Below are positions 43,421 through 58,914 of a stretch of DNA of 64,000 nt, in pieces. The translations under genes and the position numbers were made by a program. The notes under the pieces were generated by a model. That model worked only from the letters and a program-made list of their open reading frames with translations. It was not told the origin of the DNA and did not search any database. Every line of letters begins with the position of its first letter. Within the stretch, counting starts at the first letter, position 1. The stretch is from Ptiloglossa arizonensis. Taxonomy: Eukaryota; Arthropoda; Insecta; Hymenoptera; Colletidae. Location: positions 62,001-126,000 of the forward strand of contig NW_027479279.1 in the NCBI RefSeq assembly GCF_051014685.1. The letters run 5' to 3'.

Positions 43421-44694
43421 TATCGTATAACGAATAACGTATAACGTATAACGTATAACGTATAACGTATAACGTATAACGTATAACGTATAACGTATAA
43501 CGTACAACGTTTAACGTATAACGTACAACGTAGAACGTATAACGTATAACGTATAACGTATAACGTATAACGTATAACGTGTAACGTATAACGTATAACG
43601 TATAACGTATAACGTATAACGTATAACGTATAACGTATAACGTATAACGTATAGCGTATAACGTATAACGTATAACGTATAACGTATAACGTATAAGGTA
43701 TAACTTATAACTTATATCGTATAACGTATAACGTATAACGTATAACGTGTAACGTACAACGTATAACGTATAACGTATATCCTATAACGCATAACGTATA
43801 ACGTATAACGTATAACGTATAACGTATAACGTATAACGTATAACGTATAACGTATAACGTACAACGTTTAACGTATAACGTATAACGTAGAACGTTTAAC
43901 GTATAACGTATAACGTATAACGTATGACGTATAACGTATAACGTATAACGTACAACGTTTAACTTATAACGTATAACGTAGAACGTATAACGTACAACGT
44001 ATAACGTATAACGTACAACTTATAACGTATAACGTATATCCTATAACGCATAACGTATAACGTATAACGTATAACGTATAACGTATAACGTATAACGTAT
44101 AACGTATAACGTATAACGTATAACGTATAACGTATAACGTATAACGTGTAACGTATAACGTATAACGTATAACGTATAACGTATAACGTATAACGTATAA
44201 CGTATAACGGATGACGTATAACGTATAACGTACAACGTATAACGTATAACGTAGAACGTAGAACGTATAACGTACAACGTATAACGTATAACGTACAACG
44301 TTTAACGTATAACGTATAACGTAGAACGTTTAACGTATAACGTATAACGTATAACGTATGACGTATAACGTATAACGTACAACGTTTAACTTATAACGTA
44401 TAACGTAGAACGTATAACGTACAACGTATAACGTATAACGTACAACTTATAACGTATAACGTATATCCTATAACGCATAACGTATAACGTATAACGTATA
44501 ACGTATAACGTATAACGTATAACGTATAACGTATAACGTATAACGTATAACGTATAACGTGTAACGTATAACGTATAACGTACAACGTATAACGTATAAC
44601 GTATAACGTATAACGTATAACGTATAACGTATAACGTATAACGTATAACGTATAACGTATAACGTATAACGTATAACGCATAACGTATAACGTA
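43421..44694 (+). repeat. Nested HOR, monomer A copy 1 (1,274 bp)
   Basis: This starts at a TATCG marker followed by a T5A unit. It carries C3G then two G4T units and A2T (from 43697), an A6G next to T7C near 43748, and T5G then A1G at 44208. The A6G near 43748 separates A monomers from B monomers. Confidence 0.85.
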
Positions 44695-45786
44695 TATCGT
44701 ATAACGAATAACGTATAACGTATAACGTATAACGTATAACGTATAACGTATAACGTATAACGTATAACGTATAACGTACAACGTTTAACGTATAACGTAC
44801 AACGTAGAACGTATAACGTATAACGTATAACGTATAACGTATAACGTATAACGTGTAACGTATAACGTATAACGTATAACGTATAACGTATAACGTATAA
44901 CGTATAACGTATAACGTATAACGTATAGCGTATAACGTATAACGTATAACGTATAACGTATAACGTATAAGGTATAACTTATAACTTATATCGTATAACG
45001 TATAACGTATAACGTATAACGTATAACGTACAACGTATAACGTATAACGTATATCCTATAACGCATAACGTATAACGTATAACGTATAACGTATAACGTA
45101 TAACGTATAACGTATAACGTATAACGTATAACGTACAACGTTTAACGTATAACGTATAACGTAGAACGTTTAACGTATAACGTATAACGTATAACGTATG
45201 ACGTATAACGTATAACGTATAACGTACAACGTTTAACTTATAACGTATAACGTAGAACGTATAACGTACAACGTATAACGTATAACGTACAACTTATAAC
45301 GTATAACGTATATCCTATAACGCATAACGTATAACGTATAACGTATAACGTATAACGTATAACGTATAACGTATAACGTATAACGTATAACGTATAACGT
45401 ATAACGTATAACGTATAACGTGTAACGTATAACGTATAACGTATAACGTATAACGTATAACGTATAACGTATAACGTATAACGGATGACGTATAACGTAT
45501 AACGTACAACGTATAACGTATAACGTAGAACGTAGAACGTATAACGTACAACGTATAACGTATAACGTACAACGTTTAACGTATAACGTATAACGTAGAA
45601 CGTTTAACGTATAACGTATAACGTATAACGTATGACGTATAACGTATAACGTATAACGTATAACGTATAACGTATAACGTATAACGTATAACGTATAACG
45701 TATAACGTATAACGTATAACGTATAACGTATAACGTATAACGTATAACGTATAACGTATAACGTATAACGCATAACGTATAACGTA
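44695..45786 (+). repeat. Nested HOR, monomer B copy 1 (1,092 bp)
   Basis: Same marker order as the A monomer but 182 bp (26 units) shorter. The missing part corresponds to an M2 block and flanking units near 44390-44690 of A. It lacks the A6G unit before the T7C. Confidence 0.85.
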
Positions 45787-47060
45787 TATCGTATAACGAA
45801 TAACGTATAACGTATAACGTATAACGTATAACGTATAACGTATAACGTATAACGTATAACGTATAACGTACAACGTTTAACGTATAACGTACAACGTAGA
45901 ACGTATAACGTATAACGTATAACGTATAACGTATAACGTATAACGTGTAACGTATAACGTATAACGTATAACGTATAACGTATAACGTATAACGTATAAC
46001 GTATAACGTATAACGTATAGCGTATAACGTATAACGTATAACGTATAACGTATAACGTATAAGGTATAACTTATAACTTATATCGTATAACGTATAACGT
46101 ATAACGTATAACGTGTAACGTACAACGTATAACGTATAACGTATATCCTATAACGCATAACGTATAACGTATAACGTATAACGTATAACGTATAACGTAT
46201 AACGTATAACGTATAACGTATAACGTACAACGTTTAACGTATAACGTATAACGTAGAACGTTTAACGTATAACGTATAACGTATAACGTATGACGTATAA
46301 CGTATAACGTATAACGTACAACGTTTAACTTATAACGTATAACGTAGAACGTATAACGTACAACGTATAACGTATAACGTACAACTTATAACGTATAACG
46401 TATATCCTATAACGCATAACGTATAACGTATAACGTATAACGTATAACGTATAACGTATAACGTATAACGTATAACGTATAACGTATAACGTATAACGTA
46501 TAACGTATAACGTGTAACGTATAACGTATAACGTATAACGTATAACGTATAACGTATAACGTATAACGTATAACGGATGACGTATAACGTATAACGTACA
46601 ACGTATAACGTATAACGTAGAACGTAGAACGTATAACGTACAACGTATAACGTATAACGTACAACGTTTAACGTATAACGTATAACGTAGAACGTTTAAC
46701 GTATAACGTATAACGTATAACGTATGACGTATAACGTATAACGTACAACGTTTAACTTATAACGTATAACGTAGAACGTATAACGTACAACGTATAACGT
46801 ATAACGTACAACTTATAACGTATAACGTATATCCTATAACGCATAACGTATAACGTATAACGTATAACGTATAACGTATAACGTATAACGTATAACGTAT
46901 AACGTATAACGTATAACGTATAACGTGTAACGTATAACGTATAACGTACAACGTATAACGTATAACGTATAACGTATAACGTATAACGTATAACGTATAA
47001 CGTATAACGTATAACGTATAACGTATAACGTATAACGTATAACGCATAACGTATAACGTA
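45787..47060 (+). repeat. Nested HOR, monomer A copy 2 (1,274 bp)
   Basis: This matches 43421-44694 at an offset of 2,366 bp (338 units), including the A6G at about 46114. Long minus-strand translations of the two copies are identical over the stretches 44041-44298/46407-46664 and 44386-44781/46752-47147. Confidence 0.85.
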
Positions 47061-49100
47061 TATCGTATAACGAATAACGTATAACGTATAACGTATAACG
47101 TATAACGTATAACGTATAACGTATAACGTATAACGTATAACGTACAACGTTTAACGTATAACGTACAACGTAGAACGTATAACGTATAACGTATAACGTA
47201 TAACGTATAACGTATAACGTGTAACGTATAACGTATAACGTATAACGTATAACGTATAACGTATAACGTATAACGTATAACGTATAACGTATAGCGTATA
47301 ACGTATAACGTATAACGTATAACGTATAACGTATAAGGTATAACTTATAACTTATATCGTATAACGTATAACGTATAACGTATAACGTATAACGTACAAC
47401 GTATAACGTATAACGTATATCCTATAACGCATAACGTATAACGTATAACGTATAACGTATAACGTATAACGTATAACGTATAACGTATAACGTATAACGT
47501 ACAACGTTTAACGTATAACGTATAACGTAGAACGTTTAACGTATAACGTATAACGTATAACGTATGACGTATAACGTATAACGTATAACGTACAACGTTT
47601 AACTTATAACGTATAACGTAGAACGTATAACGTACAACGTATAACGTATAACGTACAACTTATAACGTATAACGTATATCCTATAACGCATAACGTATAA
47701 CGTATAACGTATAACGTATAACGTATAACGTATAACGTATAACGTATAACGTATAACGTATAACGTATAACGTATAACGTATAACGTGTAACGTATAACG
47801 TATAACGTATAACGTATAACGTATAACGTATAACGTATAACGTATAACGGATGACGTATAACGTATAACGTACAACGTATAACGTATAACGTAGAACGTA
47901 GAACGTATAACGTACAACGTATAACGTATAACGTACAACGTTTAACGTATAACGTATAACGTAGAACGTTTAACGTATAACGTATAACGTATAACGTATG
48001 ACGTATAACGTATAACGTACAACGTTTAACTTATAACGTATAACGTAGAACGTATAACGTACAACGTATAACGTATAACGTACAACTTATAACGTATAAC
48101 GTATATCCTATAACGCATAACGTATAACGTATAACGTATAACGTATAACGTATAACGTATAACGTATAACGTATAACGTATAACGTATAACGTATAACGT
48201 GTAACGTATAACGTATAACGTACAACGTATAACGTATAACGTATAACGTATAACGTATAACGTATAACGTATAGCGTATAACGTATAACGTATAACGTAT
48301 AACGTATAAGGTATAACTTATAACGTATATCGTATAACGTATAACGTATAACGTATAACGTACAACGTTTAACGTATAACGTACAACGTAGAACGTATAA
48401 CGTATAACGTATAACGTATAACGTATAACGTACAACGTTTAACGTATAACGTATATCCAATAACGCATAACGTATAACGTATAACGTATAACGTATAACG
48501 TATAACGTATAACGTATAACGTACAACGTTTAACGTATAACGTATAACGTATAACGTATAACGTATAACGTATAACGTATAATGTATAACGTATAACGTG
48601 TAACGTATAACGTATAACGTATAACGTACAACTTATAACGTATAACGTATATCCTATAACGCATAACGTATAACGTATAACGTATAACGTATAACGTATA
48701 ACGTATAACGTATAACGTATAACGTATAACGTATAACGTATAACGTATAACGTATAACGTGTAACGTATAACGTATAACGTATAACGTATAACGTATAAC
48801 GTATAACGTATAACGTATAACGGATGACGTATAACGTATAACGTACAACGTATAACGTATAACGTAGAACGTAGAACGTATAACGTACAACGTATAACGT
48901 ATAACGTACAACGTTTAACGTATAACGTATAACGTAGAACGTTTAACGTATAACGTATAACGTATAACGTATGACGTATAACGTATAACGTACAACGTTT
49001 AACTTATAACGTATAACGTAGAACGTATAACGTACAACGTATAACGTATAACGTACAACTTATAACGTATAACGTATATCCTATAACGCATAACGTATAA
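47061..49100 (+). repeat. Nested HOR, monomer B copy 2 and shortened last copy
   Basis: The C3G marker pair 47337/48310 and the T5G marker pair 47848/48821 are 973 bp apart, 119 bp (17 units) less than in the first B monomer. The TATCG/T5A start marker is missing from the last copy. A new block with an M2 sub-variant (ATCCAAT) at about 48451 has been placed there. Confidence 0.8.
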
Positions 49101-50148
49101 CGTATAACGTATAACGTATAACGTATAACGTATAACGTATAACGTATAACGTATAGCGTATAACGTATAACGTATAACGTATAACGTATAACGTATAACG
49201 TATAACGTACAACGTATAACGTATTACGTATATCCTATAACGTATAACGTATAACGTATAACGTATAACGTATAACGTATAACGTATAACGTATAACGTA
49301 TAACGTATAACGTATAACGTATAACGTATAACGTATAACGTATAACGTATAACGTATAACGTATAACGTATAACGTATAACGTATAACGTATAACGTATA
49401 ACGTATAACGTACAACGTATAACGTATAACGTATATCGTATAACGTATAACGTATAACGTATAACGTATAACGTATAACGTATAACGTATAACGTAGAAC
49501 GTATAACGTAGAACGTATAACGTATAACGTATAACGTATAACGTATGATGTATAACGTATAACGTACAACGTTTAACGTATAACGTATAACGTAGAACGT
49601 ATAACGTACAACGTATAACGTATAACGTACAACGTATAACGTATAACGTATATACTATAACGCATAACGTATAACGTATAACGTATAACGTATAACGTAT
49701 AACGTATAACGTATAACGTATAACGTATAACGTATAACGTATAACGTATAACGTATAACGCATAACGTATAACGTATAACGTATAACGTACAACGTTTAA
49801 CGTATAACGTATAACGTAGAACGTATAACGTATAACGTATAACGTATAACGTATGACGTATAACGTATAACGTACAACGTTTAACGTATAACGTATAACG
49901 TATAACGTACAACGTATAACGTATAACGTATATCCTATAACGCATAACGTATAACGTATAACGTATAACGTATAACGTACAACGTCTAACGTATAACGTA
50001 TAACGTATAACGTATAACGTACAACGTATAACGTATAACGTATAACGTATAACGTATAACGTATAACGCATAACGTATAACGTATAACGTATAACGTATA
50101 ACGTATAACGTATAACGTATAACGTATAGCGTATAACGTATAACGTAT
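49101..50148 (+). repeat. Mixed blocks between two HORs
   Basis: This contains long consensus runs, two T7G units 14 bp apart near 49497 and 49511, an A1G unit followed by C3T near 49546, and an M2 sub-variant not seen elsewhere, reading ATACTAT, near 49652. I found no clear tandem partner for this segment. Confidence 0.65.
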
Positions 50149-50197
50149 AACGATTAACGTAAAACGTATGACGTATTACATATTACGTATATCGTAT
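50149..50197 (+). repeat. M1 module
   Basis: First after the long gap; opens copy 1 of the repeat of about 1,190 bp. Confidence 0.9.
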
Positions 50198-51331
50198 AAC
50201 GTATAACGTATAACGTATAACGTATAACGTATAACGTATAACGTATAACGTATAACGTATAACGCATAACGTATAACGTAAAACGTATAACGTATAACGT
50301 ATAACGTATAACGTACAACGTTTAACGTATAACGTATAACGTAGAACGTATAACGTATAACGTATAACGTATAACGTATGACGTATAACGTATAACGTAC
50401 AACGTTTAACGTATAACGTAGAACGTAGAACGTATAACGTACAACGTATAACGTATAACGTACAACGTATAACGTATAACGTATATCCTATAACGCATAA
50501 CGTATAACGTATAAGGTATAACGTATAACGTATAACGTATAACGTATAACGTATAACGTATAACGTATAACGTATAACGTATAACGTATAACGTATAACG
50601 TATAACGTATAACGTATAACGTATAACGTATAACGTATAACGTATAACGTATAACGTATAACGTATAACGTATAACGTATAACGTATAACGTATAACGTA
50701 TAACGTATAACGTATAACGTATAACGTATAACGTATAACGTATAACGCATAACGTATAACGTATAACGTATTACTTATAACGTATAACGTATAACGTATA
50801 ACGTATAACGTACAACGTTTAACGTATAACGTACAACGTAGAACGTATAACGTATAACGTATAACGTATAACGTATAACGTACAACGTTTAACGTATAAC
50901 GTATATCCAATAACGCATAACGTATAACGTATAACGTATAACGTATAACGTATAACGTATAACGTATAACGTACAACGTTTAACGTATAACGTATAACGT
51001 ATAACGTATAACGTATAACGTATAACGTATAATGTATAACGTATAACGTGTAACGTATAACGTATAACGTATAACGTATAACGTATAACGTATAACGTAT
51101 AACGTATAACGTATAACGTATAACGTATAGCGTATAACGTATAACGTATAACGTATAACGTACAACGTCTAACGTATAACGTATAACGTATAACGTATAA
51201 CGTACAACGTATAACGTATAACGTATAACGTATAACGTATAACGTATAACGCATAACGTATAACGTATAACGTATAACGTATAACGTATAACGTATAACG
51301 TATAACGTATAGCGTATAACGTATAACGTAT

Positions 51332-51380
51332 AACGATTAACGTAAAACGTATGACGTATTACATATTACGTATATCGTAT
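51332..51380 (+). repeat. M1 module
   Basis: Opens copy 2 of the repeat of about 1,190 bp. Confidence 0.9.
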
Positions 51381-52289
51381 AACGTATAACGTATAACGTA
51401 TAACGTATAACGTATAACGTATAACGTATAACGTATAACGTATAACGTATAACGCATAACGTATAACGTAAAACGTATAACGTATAACGTATAACGTATA
51501 ACGTACAACGTTTAACGTATAACGTATAACGTAGAACGTATAACGTATAACGTATAACGTATAACGTATGACGTATAACGTATAACGTACAACGTTTAAC
51601 GTATAACGTAGAACGTAGAACGTATAACGTACAACGTATAACGTATAACGTACAACGTATAACGTATAACGTATATCCTATAACGCATAACGTATAACGT
51701 ATAAGGTATAACGTATAACGTATAACGTATAACGTATAACGTATAACGTATAACGTATAACGTATAACGTATAACGTATAACGTATAACGTATAACGTAT
51801 AACGTATAACGTATAACGTATAACGTATAACGTATAACGTATAACGTATAACGTATAACGTATAACGTATAACGTATAACGTACAACGTATTACTTATAA
51901 CGTATAACGTATAACGTATAACGTATAACGTATAACGTACAACGTTTAACGTATAACGTATATCCTATAACGCATAACGTATAACGTATAACGCATAACG
52001 TATAACGTATAACGTATAACGTATAACGTATAACGTATAACGTATAACGTATAACGTATAACGTACAACGTTTAACGTATAACGTACAACGTAGAACGTA
52101 TAACGTATAACGTATAACGTATAACGTATAACGTACAACGTATAACGTATAACGTATATCCAATAACGCATAACGTATAACGTATAACGTATAACGTATA
52201 ACGTATAACGTATAACGTATAACGTATAACGTATAACGTATAACGTATAACGTATAACGTATAACGTATGACGTGTAACGTATAACGTA

Positions 52290-55200
52290 CAACGATTAAC
52301 GTATAACGTATAACGTAGAACGTTTAACGTACAACGTATAACGTATAACGTACAACGTATAACGTATAACGTATATCCTATAACGCATAACGTATAACGT
52401 ATAAGATATAACGTATAACGTATAACGTATAACGTATAACGTATAACGTATATCCTATAACGCATAACATATAACGTATAACGTATAACGTATAACGTAT
52501 AACGTATAACGTATAACGTACAACGTATAACGTATAACGTATATCCTATAACGCATAACATATAACGTATAACGTATAACGTATAACGTATAACGTATAA
52601 CGTATAACGTATAACGTATAACGTATACCGTATAACGTGTAACGTATAACGTATAACGTATAACGTATAACGTATAACGTATAACGTATAACGTATAACG
52701 TATAACGTATAACGTATAACGTATAACGTATAACGTATAACGTACAACGTTTAACTTATAACGTATAACGTAGAACGTATAACGTACAACGTATAACGTA
52801 TAACGTACAACGTATAACGTATAACGTATATCCTATAACGCATAACGTATAACGTATAACGTATAACGTATAACGTATAACGTATAACGTATAACGTATA
52901 ACGTATAACGTATAACGTATAACGTACAACGTTTAACGTATAACGTATAACGTATAACGTACAACGTATAACGTATTACGTATATCCTATAACGTATAAC
53001 GTATAACGTATAACGTATAACGTATAACGTATAACGTATAACGTATAACGTATAACGTATAACGTATAACGTATAACGTATAACGTACAACGTTTAACGT
53101 ATAACGTATAACGTAGAACGTTTAACGTACAACGTATAACGTATAACGTATATCCTATAACGTATAACGTATAACGTATAACGTATAACGTATAACGTAT
53201 AACGTATAACGTATAACGTATAACGTATAACGTATAACGTATAACGTATAACGTATAACGTATAACGTATAACGTATAACGTATAACGTATAACGTATAA
53301 CGTATAACGTATAACGTATAACGTACAACGTTTAACTTATAACGTATAACGTAGAACGTATAACGAACAACGTATAACGTATAACGTACAACGTATAACG
53401 TATAACGTATATCCTATAACGCATAACGTATAACGTATAACGTATAACGTATAACGTATAACGTATAACGTATAACGTATAACGTATAACGTATAACGTA
53501 CAACGTTTAACGTATAACGTATAACGTATAACGTACAACGTATAACGTATTACGTATATCCTATAACGTATAACGTATAACGTATAACGTATAACGTATA
53601 ACGTATAACGTATAACGTATAACGTATAACGTATAACGTATAACGTATAACGTATAACGTACAACGTTTAACGTATAACGTATAACGTAGAACGTTTAAC
53701 GTACAACGTATAACGTATAACGTACAACGTATAACGTATAACGTATATCCTATAACGCATAACGTATAACGTATAAGATATAACGTATAACGTATAACGT
53801 ATAACGTATAACGTATAACGTATAACGTATAACGTATAACGTATAACGTATAACGCATAACGTATAACGTATAACGTATTACTTATAACGTATAACGTAT
53901 AACGTATAACGTATAACGTACAACGTTTAACGTATAACGTACAACGTAGAACGTATATCCTATAACGTATAACGTATAACGTATAACGTATAACGTATAA
54001 CGTATAACGTATAACGTATAACGTATAACGTATAACGTATAACGTATAACGTATAACGTATAACGTATAACGTATAACGTATAACGTACAACGTTTAACG
54101 TATAACGTATAACGTAGAACGTTTAACGTACAACGTATAACGTATAACGTACAACGTATAACGTATAACGTATATCCTATAACGCATAACGTATAACGTA
54201 TAAGATATAACGTAGAACGTATAACGTACAACGTTCAACGTACAACGTATAATGTATAACGTATAACGTATAACGTATAACGTATATCGTATAACGTATA
54301 ACGTATAACGTATAACGTATAACGTATAACGTATAACGTATAACGTATAACGTATAACGTATAACGTATAACGTATAACGTATAACGTATAACGTATAAC
54401 GTATAACGTATAACGTATAACGTATAACGTATAACGTATAACGTATAACGTATAACGTATAACGTATAACGTATAACGTATAACGTACAACGTTCAACGT
54501 ACAACGTATAATGTATAACGTATAACGTATAACGTATAACGTATAACGTATAACGTATAACGTATAACGTATAACGTATAACGTATAACGTATAACGTAT
54601 AACGTATAACGTATAACGTATAACGTATAACGTACAACGTTTAACTTATAACGTATAACGTAGAACGTATAACGTACAACGTATAACGTATAACGTACAA
54701 CGTACAACGTATAACGTATAACGTATATCCAATAACGCATAACGTATAACGTATAACGTATAACGTATAACGTATAACGTATAACGTATAACGTATAACG
54801 TATAACGTATAACGTATAACGTATAACGTATAACGTATAACGTATAACGTATGACGTGTAACGTATAACGTACAACGATTAACGTATAACGTATAACGTA
54901 GAACGTTTAACGTACAACGTATAACGTATAACGTACAACGTATAACGTATAACGTATATCCTATAACGCATAACGTATAACGTATAAGATATAACGTATA
55001 ACGTATAACGTATAACGTATAACGTATAACGTATATCCTATAACGCATAACATATAACGTATAACGTATAACGTATAACGTATAACGTATAACGTATAAC
55101 GTACAACGTATAACGTATAACGTATATCCTATAACGCATAACATATAACGTATAACGTATAACGTATAACGTATAACGTATAACGTATAACGTATAACGT

Positions 55201-57048
55201 ATAACGTATACAGTATAACGTGTAACGTATAACGTATAACGTATAACGTATAACGTATAACGTATAACGTATAACGTATAACGTATAACGTATAACGTAT
55301 AACGTATAACGTATAACGTATAACGTACAACGTTTAACTTATAACGTATAACGTAGAACGTATAACGTACAACGTATAACGTATAACGTACAACGTATAA
55401 CGTATAACGTATATCCTATAACGCATAACGTATAACGTATAACGTATAACGTATAACGTATAACGTATAACGTATAACGTATAACGTATAACGTACAACG
55501 TTTAACGTATAACGTATAACGTATAACGTACAACGTATAACGTATTACGTATATCCTATAACGTATAACGTATAACGTATAACGTATAACGTATAACGTA
55601 TAACGTATAACGTATAACGTATAACGTATAACGTATAACGTATAACGTACAACGTTTAACGTATAACGTATAACGTAGAACGTTTAACGTACAACGTATA
55701 ACGTATAACGTATATCCTATAACGTATAACGTATAACGTATAACGTATAACGTATAACGTATAACGTATAACGTATAACGTATAACGTATAACGTATAAC
55801 GTATAACGTATAACGTATAACGTATAACGTATAACGTATAACGTATAACGTATAACGTATAACGTATAACGTATAACGTACAACGTTTAACTTATAACGT
55901 ATAACGTAGAACGTATAACGTACAACGTATAACGTATAACGTACAACGTATAACGTATAACGTATATCCTATAACGCATAACGTATAACGTATAACGTAT
56001 AACGTATAACGTATAACGTATAACGTATAACGTATAACGTATAACGTACAACGTTTAACGTATAACGTATAACGTATAACGTACAACGTATAACGTATTA
56101 CGTATATCCTATAACGTATAACGTATAACGTATAACGTATAACGTATAACGTATAACGTATAACGTATAACGTATAACGTATAACGTATAACGTATAACG
56201 TATAACGTATAACGTATAACGTACAACGTTTAACGTATAACGTATAACGTAGAACGTTTAACGTACAACGTATAACGTATAACGTACAACGTATAACGTA
56301 TAACGTATATCCTATAACGCATAACGTATAACGTATAAGATATAACGTATAACGTATAACGTATAACGTATAACGTATAACGTATAACGTATAACGTATA
56401 ACGTATAACGTATAACGTATAACGTATAACGTAGAACGTATAACGTATAACGTATAACGTATAACGTATGACGTATAACGTATAACGTACAACGTTTAAC
56501 GTATAACGTATAACTTAGAACGTATAACGTACAACGTATAACGTATAACGTACAACGTATAACGTATAACGTATATCCTATAACGCATAACGTATAACGT
56601 ATAACGTATAACGTATAACGTATAACGTATAACGTATAACGTATAACGTATAACGTATAACGTATAACGTATAACGTATGTCGTATAACGTATAACGTAT
56701 AACGTATAACGTATAACGTATAACGTATAACGTATAACGTATAACGTATAACGTATAACGTATAACGTATAACGTATAACGTATAACGTATAACGTATAA
56801 CGTATAACGTACAACGTTCAACGTACAACGTATAATGTATAACGTATAACGTATAACGTATAACGTATAACGTATAACGTATAACGTATAACGTATAACG
56901 TGTAACGTATAACGTATAACGTATAACGTATAACGTATAACGTATAACGTATAACGTACAACGTTTAACTTATAACGTATAACGTAGAACGTATAACGTA
57001 CAACGTATAACGTATAACGTACAACGTATAACGTATAACGTATATCCT
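52290..57048 (+). repeat. 2,583-bp repeat with nested 581- and 553-bp repeats
   Basis: A lone T5A+A6T unit at 52291/54874 and an altered A2C unit at 52626/55209 are both 2,583 bp (369 units) apart. Within this, the string A6T, G4T recurs at 52750, 53331, 54640, 55333, 55886 and 56964, with spacings of 581, 1,309, 693, 553 and 1,078 bp, all whole units. At 55211 the A2C unit also carries C3A, so the two copies are distinguishable. Confidence 0.8.
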
Positions 57049-57064
57049 ATAACGATAAAAACAT
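57046..57064 (+). other. Only register break found in the array (net +2 bp)
   Basis: The equivalent sites at about 52545 and 55130 read ATCCTAT, then AACGCAT, then AACATAT. Here the T5C unit has lost its C, and three extra A bases make a run of five A before CATAT. The G of each CG pair is at 4 mod 7 before the site and at 6 mod 7 from 57070 to the window end. Confidence 0.9.
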
Positions 57065-58270
57065 ATAACGTATAACGTATAACGTATAACGTATAACGTA
57101 TAACGTATAACGTATAACGTATAACGTATACCGTATAACGTGTAACGTATAACGTATAACGTATAACGTATAACGTATAACGTATAACGTATAACGTATA
57201 ACGTATAACGTATAACGTATAACGTATAACGTATAACGTATAACGTATAACGTACAACGTTTAACTTATAACGTATAACGTAGAACGTATAACGTACAAC
57301 GTATAACGTATAACGTACAACGTATAACGTATAACGTATATCCTATAACGCATAACGTATAATGTATAACGTATAACGTATAACGTATAACGTATAACGT
57401 ATAACGTATAACGTATAACGTACAACGTTTAACGTATAACGTATAACGTATAACGTACAACGTATAACGTATTACGTATATCCTATAACGTATAACGTAT
57501 AACGTATAACGTATAACGTATAATGTATAACGTATAACGTATAACGTATAACGTATAACGTATAACGTATAACGTATAACGTATAACGTATAACGTACAA
57601 CGTTTAACGTATAACGTATAACGTAGAACGTTTAACGTACAACGTATAACGTATAACGTACAACGTATAACGTATAACGTATATCCTATAACGCATAACG
57701 TATAACGTATAAGATATAACGTATAACGTATAACGTATAACGTATAACGTATAACGTATAACGTATAACGTATAACGTATAACGTATAACGTATAACGTA
57801 TAACGTATAACGTATAACGTATAACGTATAACGTATAACGTATAACGTATAACGTAGAACGTATAACGTATTACGTATAACGTATAACGTATGACGTATA
57901 ACGTATAACGTACAACGTTTAACGTATAACGTATAACTTAGAACGTATAACGTACAACGTATAACGTATAACGTACAACGTATAACGTATAACGTATATC
58001 CTATAACGCATAACGTATAACGTATAACGTATAACGTATAACGTATAACGTATAACGTACAACGTATAACGTATAACGTATAACGTATGTCGTATAACGT
58101 ATAACGTATAACGTATAACGTATAACGTATAACGTATAACGTATAACGTATAACGTATAACGTACAACGTTTAACGTATAACGTATAACGTAGAACGTAT
58201 AACGCATAACGTATAACGTATAACGTATGACGTATAACGTATAACGTACAACGTTTAACGTATAACGTAT

Positions 58271-58410
58271 AGCGTATAACGTATAACGTATAACGTATAC
58301 CGTACAACGTATAACGTATAACGTATAACGTATAACGTATAACGTACAACGTTTAACGTATACCGTATAACGAATAACGTATAACATATATCGCATGACG
58401 TATAACATAT
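58271..58410 (+). repeat. Diverged M10 module, 140 bp
   Basis: Opens with A2G instead of A1G+A2G, lacks the A6G of the second A2C unit, and gains a G4A before the A2T+T5C unit. Length and order are otherwise kept. Confidence 0.8.
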
Positions 58411-58865
58411 AACGTATAACGTATAACGTACAACGTATAACGTATAACGTATATCCTATAACGCATAACGTATAACGTATAACGTATAACGTATAACGTA
58501 TAACGTATAACGTATAACGTATAACGTATAACGTATAACGTATAACGTATAACGTATAACGTGTAACGTATAACGTATAACGTATAACGTATAACGTATA
58601 ACGTATAACGTATAACGTATAACGTATAACGTATAACGTATAACGTATAACGTATAACGTATAGCGTATAACGTATAACGTATAACGTATAACGTACAAC
58701 GTCTAACGTATAACGTATAACGTATAACGTATAACGTACAACGTATAACGTATAACGTATAACGTATAACGTATAACGTATAACGCATAACGTATAACGT
58801 ATAACGTATAACGTATAACGTATAACGTATAACGTATAACGTATAGCGTATAACGTATAACGTAT

Positions 58866-58914
58866 AACGATTAACGTAAAACGTATGACGTATTACATAT
58901 TACGTATATCGTAT
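58866..58914 (+). repeat. M1 module, shifted register
   Basis: First copy after the +2 lesion; it starts at 3 mod 7 instead of 1 mod 7. Confidence 0.9.

Larger units (their letters stand above)
50149..52500 (+). repeat. Higher-order repeat of about 1,190 bp
   Basis: M1 at 50149/51332 is 1,183 bp apart. The T7C, A6T, consensus, T7G, T7G string at 50401/51591 is 1,190 bp apart. Inside copy 1 lies a block (about 50810-51060) shared with 48360-48610 at an offset of 2,450 bp, marked by the ATCCAAT sub-variant of M2 at 48451/50901. The same marker recurs at 52154 and 54723. Confidence 0.8.
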
